Assembly (NCBI GenBank): GCA_011375275.1
Contig: DRLW01000668.1
Coordinates: 1 to 8,434 of the forward strand
DNA from: Bacteroidota bacterium
GTDB taxonomy: Bacteria > Zhuqueibacterota > Zhuqueibacteria > Zhuqueibacterales > Geothermadaptataceae
Length of the DNA stretch: 8,434 nucleotides
Direction: 5' to 3'
Below, piece after piece: positions 1-6,509 of the stretch. The position numbers and the translations under genes were made by a program. The first letter of the stretch is position 1, and each line of letters begins with the position of its first letter. The notes beneath the pieces are model-generated. The model saw nothing but the letters and a program-made list of their open reading frames with translations, had not been told where the DNA came from and ran no database searches.

Positions 1-3000
1 AACCAGTGCGGCACGCTCAGGGGAACGACACGCTCTTTCAGCTCGCTGTATTTCGGCGCCTGCAGCAGGCCGGGGTCCGTCTCGGCGATGAGCTGCTCGT
101 TCAGGTGTTTGAAAGCCGGAATGATCTCCTCGCGTTCGAATATATCCTTTTGAATGCGCAGCTCCAGTTCGTTGAAATCGATCAGCCGGCCCTCCTCACC
201 GACGGTCTTTTTCACATCTTTGAAGCCCGAGGCGCCGAGCACTTCGAGAATCTGCACTTTGCGCGATTCCATCTGATTGACCAGCCGGCTCACCGCCCAT
301 TCGATGTCGAGGTTGAGCAGCCGTTCGGTCGTGGTCTGATCATGAGCAGCGGCCTTGTAGGCGTAGGGATCGAGGGCGAGCAGAGCGGCGAAGTCGATCA
401 GGGTGGCCTCGGCGCCGCGCTGGATCGTTTTCTGGCTGTCTGAAGCCAGGCGGATGCCGCCGGAGGCGATGATCGCCACTTCGTGGCGGCGGCCGGTTTT
501 GAGCAGATAGTGGTGCACAGCGCGCACGGCGCTGGAGGTGACAAAATAGTTGTCCTTATTGCGCTTGCCGTGCACATGCAGCACATCCATGCCGGCATCG
601 AGAAAAGCCTCGATTTTGCGCAGGACTTCGGGCAGCAGCTCGATCATGCCGACCATGTCGTACTCGGTCACCTCGAGGTAACCGCACAGCAGCGGCTTTT
701 TACCCTGCAGCGCGGTGACGGAGTCGTTGATATACTGGATCGTGCGGGCGATATCCGGGTGCCAGGTCAGGGCGAACATGGGCATGCGCCACAGGTCCTG
801 CAGAAAATCCCGCCCGGTCTGCGGGTTGACGATGAGGTGGTGGATAAGCTCGTGATCGACGCGCGGGATGATGACCTGCGGCAGATGTTCGTACCCCCCT
901 TCTTCCTTGAAAAAATCATAATATTCCAGCAGCCGGTTGAGCTTGATGCATACCAGCGTGTCCTGCTGCTCCGCCACTTTCATGAATGCCAGCTCGACGC
1001 GGCCGTTGCTGTCCAGGGTGACGGTGTTGTAGAGAATCGGCGTTTTCAGTTTGATTTTCGGGTAGGGTGGGTTGTGCATGTGCCCTTCGGCATCAAAGGT
1101 ACAGTAGCGGTGGCGTTTGCCGAGCGTAACCGAGAGTTCCTCGTCCGGATCGCCCTCATGCAGCCGGTTCTGCGCCGGGCCGACGATGTGAAAATGCGAA
1201 AAGCGCTCCGCGTCAAAGCCGATGCCGCGGTGCTTGTCGCCCTGGCCCATGCCCGAAACCGGAATCTGCCCGGTGGAGGCTTCCTTGTCGATCTCCATGA
1301 TGATATCTTCGGTGACGTAGATGTCGGCCATTTCCGTCAGCTCACCGGTGCGCTGGATCGTGGTGGTGTCGCGTAAATGGTGCAGGCGGGAGTTCCAGTA
1401 CTTTTTCTCGTCAAGATCGACGGCGTTGTCGATCAGCTTTTTGACCAGTTCGCGCTCGCTTTGTATGGCCTTGTTTTGCGGGCAGAAGTTGATGCAGGCA
1501 TTGCACAGGGCACAGTTGCGGTGCAGCAGCTCGGGGATTTCCCGCGGGTGGCCGATGCGTGCGCCGTAGGTGCAGGCGTTTTCATGCGCGCACATGCCGC
1601 AGCGGATGCAGGTCTCGGGGTCGATGTACAGCCGGGCGTAGGCATAGCCCTTGGGGTAGATGATCTTCAGGCCGTGTTCGAGGTGCGAGCGCTGTTCTTT
1701 CTGCTGTGCCTGGGTGTGCGGCAGATAGAGCGGGCTTTCCTTCATGATCTGCCAGAAGCGGTCGATGTATTCGTTTTTTTCGCGCTCGTCCATGCCCAGC
1801 GCCTGCTGAAAACGGTTATCCTTTTCCACCAGATCGAAAAGTTCGGTGAGGGGAATGTTGGTCGGGCAGATGCGGCTGCAGTTATCGCAGCGGGTACAGG
1901 CGAGAAAGCCGAGGGCCTCTGCGCGGGAAATCTCCACGCCCTGGGCGATGCGGTTGGCTGTCTTGCGCCGGGTGATCGGTGTGGCGATCCCCCATGAACC
2001 AAAGACATCGCTGGTGGGGCAGACGCGCTCGCAACTGTCACACTCGGCGCAGGCGGAGGTGAGGGCGAGAATGGGCTTGCGCCGGGCACGCAGTTCCGGC
2101 GGCACGATCAGCGGCAGGGTGACTTTGCTCGCGTGCCATAACAGCCTGCCGAGATGATAAAACGGCGAACGGCTGCGCTTGCCCTTGCGCCGGCCGTAGT
2201 GCAGCAGCACCATGGCTGTGCGGAAGAAATGCGGCGCAATACCCTTGAACAGCCGCAGCGCCAGCTTGCGCCCCGCCTGGTTGATGAATTTGCATTGGTT
2301 GATCAGGCTGTTCGGATCGAGGCGGCTCTTTTCCGCGCGCAGCTCCTGCACGTAGTTGCCCTTGCCCTTTTTCTGCACCTGTTTGAGAAAGGGCAAATTC
2401 CAGATGCCGGTGCCATAGGTGCGTCCGCCGAAATAGACCGCGGCTTCGGTCATGAACGGCACCAGTCCGAGATAGAGCTGGTGTCGTTTGCGCCGCGAAT
2501 CGGCGAGCAAAATAGACTGGATGAGAATCTCGCGGTCATTGAGCAGATGGGCTTCGGTTTTCACCCGGTTGCCGGTCCATGCGCTCACCGCCGCGTTGAC
2601 AAACTCCATGTACATGGGAAATTTCTTCACCGGCAGGATGGTCTCGCTGACCAGCATGCTCGGCCCCTTGGGCTTCATCTCCACCGGCAGATAGCGGTGC
2701 TCCCAAAGCTTGTGTGCCATGGCAACAGGCAGGCGCTGAAAGGAGATGGTGCGATAGCGGCGGCGCTCGCCCGTGGCCGTGAAAATCGGATATTTCAGGC
2801 AGCGCTCGTAATCTTTGCGCGCATCGAACTCCAGCACCACGAGATGCTCGATCTCCTCCATGCTGCGGATCAGCTCCAACTCTTCGCGCAGTTCGCGGAT
2901 TTTTTCTTCGTCCTGCAGCTCGAGGGCGTTATCGAGACGGCGGCGGACTTTGGCCTGCTCAACCTGCTGCGTGGTGTGCACATAGTCGGCGTCAAAGTAG

Positions 3001-3893
3001 AGCACGGTCGTCGGCGTGAGTTTCCATTCCGACAGCAGTTGCATGAATTTCTGCGCACCGTGGACGTCGGAGAAGGAGAAGGCGTAGGGCTTGGTGATGT
3101 GGTTTTGCGGCCGCACCCGCAGGATCACCCCGGCGAGAATGCCGATCTGCCCCTCGCTGCCAAAAACGCGCTCGAACAAGGGGTCTTCGGGCGTAATGGT
3201 CTGCCAGGTGCCGTCCGGCAGCAGGAAAAGCATGGCTTCGACGGATTCGCGTACGTGCCCGTATTTATAGGCCCCGAGGCCGATACCCCCGGTTACCACC
3301 CAGCCGCAGATACTGCCGGAGTGCGGGTTGGTAATCTCCTGCCGCAGGGCAAATCCTTCCTGCTTCAGCGCTTTGCGCACCGTGGCGAAAAGGGTGCCGG
3401 CGGCAACCGCGAGCTTGTTCTCTTCGGGATAGAGCTGGTAGAAATCCAGGTGCGACAGATCGAGCACGACCTCGCGGTTCATGGCCACCGAGCCACCGAA
3501 AGGCCAGGTGCCCGCCCCGCGGATGGTGTAGCGCACGCGGTTTTTTGCGGCCCAGGCGACGAATTTTTGCAGATCATCCAGAGTCCCCGGCCGGACGATG
3601 AAGCCGGCTGACAACGACAACAGCATCTTTTTCAACCGGTTCGGGACAAAAGCTGTGCCTGAGTCTGAGCAGTAAATTTCTTCCTGGACGGGATTGGGGG
3701 AGAAAATAACGGTGGCGTCGCTCAGGAGCGTGCGCAATTGCGATATATGCGGTTCTGCTGTGGGAGAGTTTTCAGCGGTGCTGTACCGCTCTAACAAAAG
3801 ATTTACGGCTTCAGCCTGCTGCTGCACGCGTAACCGTGATGAACATGCATGCAACTGTTGAAAAGCCCGGTCAACAAATCTCGATTCCTTCAT
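1..3893 (-). CDS. Multidomain FAD / Fe-S / FMN oxidoreductase (FAD-linked oxidase fused to a glutamate-synthase-like domain), C-terminus cut by window edge
   Basis: One frame is open from the ATG at 3893 to the left edge (1297 codons, no stop seen). An in-frame TAG lies two codons upstream and AGGA sits 6 nt before the ATG, so the start is firm. Module order: residues ~100-250 are a PP-loop FAD-binding domain (RGAGT at 125-129, FGGSVAMN after it); ~270-535 resemble the FAD-linked oxidase C-terminal domain, ending LDPNSLIN, with a charged helical, probably coiled-coil stretch at ~305-347. A GlpC/LldF-like pair of cysteine motifs follows (C615, 618, 621, 625 and C666, 669, 672, 676), then a second ferredoxin-like pair (C762, 765, 768, 774 and C794, 797, 800, 804). 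From ~850 on is an FMN barrel like the synthase domain of glutamate synthase, with SGGIR at 1144-1148. No signal peptide or membrane helix was noticed, so it is probably cytoplasmic. Domain assignments rest on motif recognition. Substrate unknown: a 2-hydroxyacid donor is plausible from the first domain, but true glutamate synthase activity is unlikely. Confidence 0.9.
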   Translation of the reverse strand, partial: MKESRFVDRAFQQLHACSSRLRVQQQAEAVNLLLERYSTAENSPTAEPHISQLRTLLSDATVIFSPNPVQEEIYCSDSGTAFVPNRLKKMLLSLSAGFIVRPGTLDDLQKFVAWAAKNRVRYTIRGAGTWPFGGSVAMNREVVLDLSHLDFYQLYPEENKLAVAAGTLFATVRKALKQEGFALRQEITNPHSGSICGWVVTGGIGLGAYKYGHVRESVEAMLFLLPDGTWQTITPEDPLFERVFGSEGQIGILAGVILRVRPQNHITKPYAFSFSDVHGAQKFMQLLSEWKLTPTTVLYFDADYVHTTQQVEQAKVRRRLDNALELQDEEKIRELREELELIRSMEEIEHLVVLEFDARKDYERCLKYPIFTATGERRRYRTISFQRLPVAMAHKLWEHRYLPVEMKPKGPSMLVSETILPVKKFPMYMEFVNAAVSAWTGNRVKTEAHLLNDREILIQSILLADSRRKRHQLYLGLVPFMTEAAVYFGGRTYGTGIWNLPFLKQVQKKGKGNYVQELRAEKSRLDPNSLINQCKFINQAGRKLALRLFKGIAPHFFRTAMVLLHYGRRKGKRSRSPFYHLGRLLWHASKVTLPLIVPPELRARRKPILALTSACAECDSCERVCPTSDVFGSWGIATPITRRKTANRIAQGVEISRAEALGFLACTRCDNCSRICPTNIPLTELFDLVEKDNRFQQALGMDEREKNEYIDRFWQIMKESPLYLPHTQAQQKEQRSHLEHGLKIIYPKGYAYARLYIDPETCIRCGMCAHENACTYGARIGHPREIPELLHRNCALCNACINFCPQNKAIQSERELVKKLIDNAVDLDEKKYWNSRLHHLRDTTTIQRTGELTEMADIYVTEDIIMEIDKEASTGQIPVSGMGQGDKHRGIGFDAERFSHFHIVGPAQNRLHEGDPDEELSVTLGKRHRYCTFDAEGHMHNPPYPKIKLKTPILYNTVTLDSNGRVELAFMKVAEQQDTLVCIKLNRLLEYYDFFKEEGGYEHLPQVIIPRVDHELIHHLIVNPQTGRDFLQDLWRMPMFALTWHPDIARTIQYINDSVTALQGKKPLLCGYLEVTEYDMVGMIELLPEVLRKIEAFLDAGMDVLHVHGKRNKDNYFVTSSAVRAVHHYLLKTGRRHEVAIIASGGIRLASDSQKTIQRGAEATLIDFAALLALDPYAYKAAAHDQTTTERLLNLDIEWAVSRLVNQMESRKVQILEVLGASGFKDVKKTVGEEGRLIDFNELELRIQKDIFEREEIIPAFKHLNEQLIAETDPGLLQAPKYSELKERVVPLSVPHW

Positions 3894-3899
3894 TACCTA

Positions 3900-3903
3900 T
3901 CCT
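3900..3903 (-). promoter_or_regulatory. Ribosome binding site of the minus-strand flavoprotein gene
   Basis: On the minus strand AGGA is followed by 6 nt and then the ATG at 3893. A second AGG lies closer to the start. The in-frame TAG immediately upstream excludes a longer protein, so this site fixes the start. Confidence 0.6.
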
Positions 3904-4230
3904 GGATTCGGTGAGATGGGTCGGTTGTGGAAAGCAGTAACAGATCACTTGCGGTTGTCTGATATAGTTTCGGTAGGCAGTGCCTGATATTCATCTTTTT
4001 AACGGCATATTCATGGATTCCCGGCATGGCAGACCCTGTACAGCCCGGCCGGGACTATGCCCGCAGCCTGTCCTGATCATGAACAGCCAAATAGCCCCAG
4101 GGAGAAAAACTATCCTCATCCCGCCTCCCCTGCGCAGCGTTTTCGTGTGAAGCAAACCGCTCCCTCGCCATCGCACACAGTGGCATCTCAGAAGAGTTCG
4201 GGAGCCCTCTGCCCGGCATAATAAAGCGAA

Positions 4231-4259
4231 ACAATAAGTAACTATATCATCAAAGTCAA
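4231..4259 (-). promoter_or_regulatory. Possible sigma-70 promoter for the flavoprotein gene
   Basis: Reading the minus strand, TTGACT (4259-4254) is followed by exactly 17 nt and TATTGT (4236-4231). The -35 matches consensus at 5 of 6 positions and the -10 at 4 of 6. If used, transcription would begin near 4224 and give a leader of about 330 nt before the ATG at 3893. No comparably good pair was found closer to the gene. Chance matches of this quality are common in AT-rich DNA. Confidence 0.3.
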
Positions 4260-4287
4260 GAAATGAAGAAATGCACCACACGGCCTT

Positions 4288-4324
4288 GACACGCATGGCA
4301 CACAATGTGTGTGTCATGCGTGTC
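4288..4324. repeat. 37-bp dyad (inverted repeat), candidate activator or enhancer site
   Basis: The outer arms GACACGCATG (4288-4297) and CATGCGTGTC (4315-4324) are perfectly complementary over 10 bp. The inner stretch GCACACA / TGTGTGT continues the pairing with a single G-T mismatch, leaving three central bases. As RNA it would form a 17-bp hairpin, but neither strand has a following run of T, so a terminator is unlikely. It lies about 230-265 bp upstream of the predicted operon transcription start, a distance that suits an upstream operator or enhancer-binding-protein site. Confidence 0.65.
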
Positions 4325-4409
4325 TCTATTTGTCGTTGCCCTGTGCGCCCTGTTTTTCAGGCTGAATCGCGTTCAGAGTTTTTCTGATTATCAAGCAGAA
4401 TAAAATTTC

Positions 4410-4426
4410 CTTATGATTCTCATAAG
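4410..4426. promoter_or_regulatory. 17-bp inverted repeat, candidate operator upstream of cbbL
   Basis: CTTATGATTCTCATAAG has perfect 7-bp arms around a 3-bp centre. It contains T-N11-A dyad symmetry of the kind bound by LysR-family regulators, the family of CbbR that controls most bacterial cbb operons. The centre also somewhat resembles Fur-type boxes. It lies about 125-140 bp upstream of the predicted sigma-54 transcription start, which would also suit an enhancer-binding protein. No regulator gene is visible in the window, so the bound protein is unknown. Confidence 0.45.
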
Positions 4427-4525
4427 TATATGTGTGTCTTGCGCGGCACATGTTTTTATCCGGATGTCAGTATTTTAATTTGTAACTATTTGTTTTTAAA
4501 AGATGTAAATCGATTTAATTTTTCG

Positions 4526-4541
4526 TGGCACACCTTTGGCA
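4526..4541 (+). promoter_or_regulatory. Candidate sigma-54 (-24/-12) promoter of the cbb operon
   Basis: The sequence TGGCACACCTTTGGCA aligns with the sigma-54 consensus TGGCACG-N4-TTGCW. The GG at 4527-4528 and the GC at 4539-4540 are separated by exactly 10 nt. TGGCAC is perfect; the mismatches are A for G at the seventh position and G for T in the -12 element. Transcription would start near 4551-4553, giving a leader of about 64 nt to the cbbL ATG. A rival sigma-70 -10 (TAGAAT, 4542-4547) lies just downstream but lacks a decent -35. Confidence 0.5.
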
Positions 4542-4603
4542 TAGAATGCGATGCCGTTGAAAATCCGGGTCTTTACGGGCCGTTATCGCTATTCATTTAT
4601 TTT

Positions 4604-4609
4604 GAGGAG
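4604..4609 (+). promoter_or_regulatory. Ribosome binding site of cbbL
   Basis: GAGGAG ends 6 nt before the ATG at 4616. The frame stays open upstream to an ATG at 4430, but that extension has no such site and would span the predicted promoter. The 4616 start gives a normal-length Rubisco large subunit. Confidence 0.8.
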
Positions 4610-4615
4610 TGTCAC

Positions 4616-6073
4616 ATGGGTAAAGTCAACCATGCCAACAATGTCAAAAATTCCGGTAGTTTTGCAGCCGGTGTCCGGGATTACAGCGAGGAGGGCAGGC
4701 ACTATTACAGCCCGGGCTACACGCCAGGTGAGGAGGAAGTTCTCGCCGCGTTCCGCATTACCCCGCAACCCGGTGTGTCCCGGGAGGAAGCTGCGGCAGC
4801 GGTTGCAGCCGAGTCTTCTTCCGGTACATGGACGACAGTTTGGTCGGATTTGCTGACGGACCAGGCGCGCTATGCCGGCCGCACCTATCGTATTGAGCCG
4901 GTTCCGGGTAATGAAGACCAGTTCATCGCCTATATCGCCTATCCGCTGGATCTGTTCGAAGAAGGATCGATGGCCAATCTGATGTCATCCATCGTCGGCA
5001 ATGTTTTTGGTTTTAAAGCCGTTCGTGCTCTTCGTCTCGAGGACCTCCGGATTCCGGGTGTCCTGCTGAAAACATTTCAGGGGCCGCCTCACGGGATTCA
5101 GGTTGAGCGTGACCGCCTGAACAAATATGGCCGGCCGCTCCTGGGCGCCACCATGAAGCCTAAGCTCGGGCTTTCGGCCAAGAACTATGGCCGTGTCGTG
5201 TACGAAGCTCTGCGCGGTGGCCTCGATCTGACCAAGGATGATGAGAATATCACCTCGCAGCCCTTCATGCGCTGGTATGACCGCTTCTCCTTTGTGATGG
5301 AAGGTGTGAAAAAGGCCGAAGCAGAGACGGGCGAGCGCAAGGGACACTACCTCAATGTTACGGCAGGGGATATGGAGGAAATGTACCGCCGGGCCGAGCT
5401 GGCAAAAAAGCTGGAGTCACCCATCATCATGGTGGATTACCTCACCGTCGGCTTCACAGCGTTTACTTCTCTGTCAAAATGGTGCCGTGAAAACGGTATG
5501 CTGCTGCACATCCACCGTGCCATGCACGCGGTGATGGACAGGCAGCCCAACCACGGCATCCACTGGCGCGTGCTGGCTAAATGGTGCCGGGTCGTCGGTG
5601 GCGATCACGTGCACAACGGCACAGTCGTCGGCAAACTCGAGGGCGACCGCGCTTCTACGATCGGTATCAACGATCTGCTGCGGGAAGATTCCATCAAGGC
5701 GGATAAAAGCCGAGGGATTTATTTTGACCAGGACTGGCACGCTATGCCGGGCATGTTCCCGGTTGCTTCCGGTGGTATCCACGTCTGGCACATCCCTGAG
5801 CTTTTGCACATTTTCGGTGATGACGTCATTCTGCAGTTTGGCGGCGGTACTCTGGGCCACCCGTGGGGAAGCGCAGCCGGTGCAACAGCGAACCGTGTCG
5901 CTCTCGAAGCCTCGGTTCTGGCCCGCAACGAAGGCCGCGACTTGCTCGCTGAAGGTTCGGAAATCCTCAAAGAAGCTGCACGCTTTTCGCCGGAGCTGAA
6001 AAAAGCCCTGGAAACCTGGCAGGATATCCGCTTCGACTTTGATACGGTCGATAAGCTCGAACCGGTACAGTAG
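4616..6073 (+). CDS. cbbL: Ribulose-1,5-bisphosphate carboxylase/oxygenase large subunit, form I (green-type, IA/IB-like)
   Basis: The enzyme carboxylates ribulose-1,5-bisphosphate to two 3-phosphoglycerates in the Calvin cycle, as an L8S8 complex with CbbS. The 485-residue product is a normal form I length, with about six extra N-terminal residues relative to the spinach enzyme. Every catalytic motif checked is intact: K181 in KPKLG (spinach K175), the carbamylated K207 with D209 and E210 in TKDDEN (K201/D203/E204), H300 and R301 in HIHRAMH (H294/R295), H333 (H327), and loop-6 K340 in GKLEG (K334). SGGIH and the phosphate-binding GGGTLGHPWG follow. GTWTTVW, HRAMHAV and the FDTVDKL tail resemble green-type (IA/IB) more than red-type (IC/ID) enzymes, but DYLTVGF and LAKWCRVVGG look divergent. 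It is the first gene of the operon, 112 nt before cbbS. Confidence 0.97.
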   Translation: MGKVNHANNVKNSGSFAAGVRDYSEEGRHYYSPGYTPGEEEVLAAFRITPQPGVSREEAAAAVAAESSSGTWTTVWSDLLTDQARYAGRTYRIEPVPGNEDQFIAYIAYPLDLFEEGSMANLMSSIVGNVFGFKAVRALRLEDLRIPGVLLKTFQGPPHGIQVERDRLNKYGRPLLGATMKPKLGLSAKNYGRVVYEALRGGLDLTKDDENITSQPFMRWYDRFSFVMEGVKKAEAETGERKGHYLNVTAGDMEEMYRRAELAKKLESPIIMVDYLTVGFTAFTSLSKWCRENGMLLHIHRAMHAVMDRQPNHGIHWRVLAKWCRVVGGDHVHNGTVVGKLEGDRASTIGINDLLREDSIKADKSRGIYFDQDWHAMPGMFPVASGGIHVWHIPELLHIFGDDVILQFGGGTLGHPWGSAAGATANRVALEASVLARNEGRDLLAEGSEILKEAARFSPELKKALETWQDIRFDFDTVDKLEPVQ

Positions 6074-6113
6074 CGGATTGTCAGAAGCAGTAATGATGGG
6101 AGCAGATTTTTTT

Positions 6114-6146
6114 CCGCTTTCTTTACGAAGGACTATCTGAAAGCGG
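6114..6146 (+). repeat. Inverted repeat in the cbbL-cbbS gap, possible mRNA hairpin
   Basis: CCGCTTTC (6114-6121) and GAAAGCGG (6139-6146) are perfect 8-bp complements around a 17-nt loop. A mutually exclusive pairing is also possible: TTTTCCG (6110-6116) with CGGAAAA (6155-6161). The T-run at 6107-6113 precedes the stem rather than following it, so this is not a standard terminator in the plus direction. Stabilisation or processing of the cbbL message, to set the large to small subunit ratio, is conceivable but unproven. Confidence 0.4.
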
Positions 6147-6185
6147 GTTAGAAACGGAAAATTCAGAAAAATGGAGATAATGACT

Positions 6186-6485
6186 ATGCGCACAGAAACA
6201 TTTTCTTATTTACCCCAACTGACGACAGAGCAGATCAAAAAGCAGGTGGCGTATATCCTGAAGAACGGCTGGATTCCGGGGATTGAGTTCAGCCGTGAGC
6301 TCGATCCCTATAATTCATTCTGGAGTTACTGGAAACTTCCCTTCTTCAACGCCGAACGGGTTGACGAAGTGATGCAGGAACTCGATGCCTGTCGGGAAGC
6401 GAATCCGGATGCATACATCCGTTTGACAGGCTATGACAACATCAAGCAAGGGCAGGTTCTCAGCTTTGTAGCCTACCGTCCGTAA
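6186..6485 (+). CDS. cbbS: Rubisco small subunit, form I
   Basis: CbbS caps the large-subunit octamer and is needed for full activity and specificity of form I Rubisco. Family hallmarks are visible: ETFSYLP near the start, a GWIPGIEFS strand, the WSYWKLPFF segment, YIRLTGYDN, and IKQGQVLSFVAYRP at the end. At 99 residues it is a compact bacterial subunit with a short loop between the first two strands and no long C-terminal extension, which agrees with a green-type rather than red-type enzyme. The start is ambiguous: ATG codons lie in frame at 6171, 6180 and 6186. GGAG (6173-6176) is 9 nt from 6186, only 3 nt from 6180, and inside the longest version, so 6186 is preferred. Its stop is 24 nt before the kinase gene. 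Confidence 0.95.
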   Translation: MRTETFSYLPQLTTEQIKKQVAYILKNGWIPGIEFSRELDPYNSFWSYWKLPFFNAERVDEVMQELDACREANPDAYIRLTGYDNIKQGQVLSFVAYRP

Positions 6486-6496
6486 TCAGCACAAAA

Positions 6497-6503
6497 AGGA
6501 GGG
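6497..6503 (+). promoter_or_regulatory. Strong ribosome binding site for the TTG-started kinase gene
   Basis: AGGAGGG is followed by 6 nt and then TTG at 6510. This near-ideal site supports the unusual start codon. The next in-frame ATG (6528) would cut into the first strand just ahead of the P-loop. Confidence 0.8.
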
Positions 6504-6509
6504 CATATT

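Larger units (their letters stand above)
3894..4615. other. Divergent intergenic regulatory region, no convincing gene
   Basis: This 722-bp stretch separates the minus-strand flavoprotein from the plus-strand CBB operon. The right third is visibly more AT-rich than the flanking genes. It contains a 37-bp dyad, a 17-bp inverted repeat, a sigma-54-like promoter facing right and a possible sigma-70 promoter facing left, all listed separately. The left part (3900-4200) shows only short palindromes, such as CCCGGCCGGG at 4044-4053 and AGGCAGTGCCT at 3975-3985. A 108-codon minus-strand frame (3991-4317) has no Shine-Dalgarno site and a Cys/Arg-rich, unprotein-like composition. I see no tRNA, riboswitch or transposon remnant. 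Confidence 0.7.

Noticed and set aside
2154..3611. 485-codon plus-strand open frame, with similar long frames at 6-443, 483-1376 and 1377-1997
   Set aside because: All lie in one frame exactly antisense to the flavoprotein gene, whose codon bias produces them. The products show no recognisable family, while the opposite strand gives intact FAD and Fe-S motifs.
4044..4053. CCCGGCCGGG palindrome
   Set aside because: A 10-bp GC-only palindrome is short and common in DNA of this composition, with no supporting context.
4286..4314. TTGACA at 4286-4291 as the -35 of a plus-strand sigma-70 promoter
   Set aside because: The position 17 nt downstream reads GTGTGT, with no acceptable -10, and the hexamer overlaps the dyad arm.
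3991..4317. 108-codon minus-strand open frame in the intergenic region
   Set aside because: No Shine-Dalgarno site precedes its start, the composition is rich in Cys and Arg, and its start lies in the 37-bp dyad.
4288..4336. 37-bp dyad as a rho-independent terminator
   Set aside because: Neither strand has a T-run after the stem, and no gene ends into it from either side.
4430..4615. 62-residue N-terminal extension of CbbL from the ATG at 4430
   Set aside because: No ribosome site, no homology to Rubisco, and it spans the predicted promoter. The 4616 ATG has GAGGAG at 6 nt.
5474..6193. 239-codon minus-strand open frame
   Set aside because: It is a shadow of cbbL, and the product is unlike any family I recognise.
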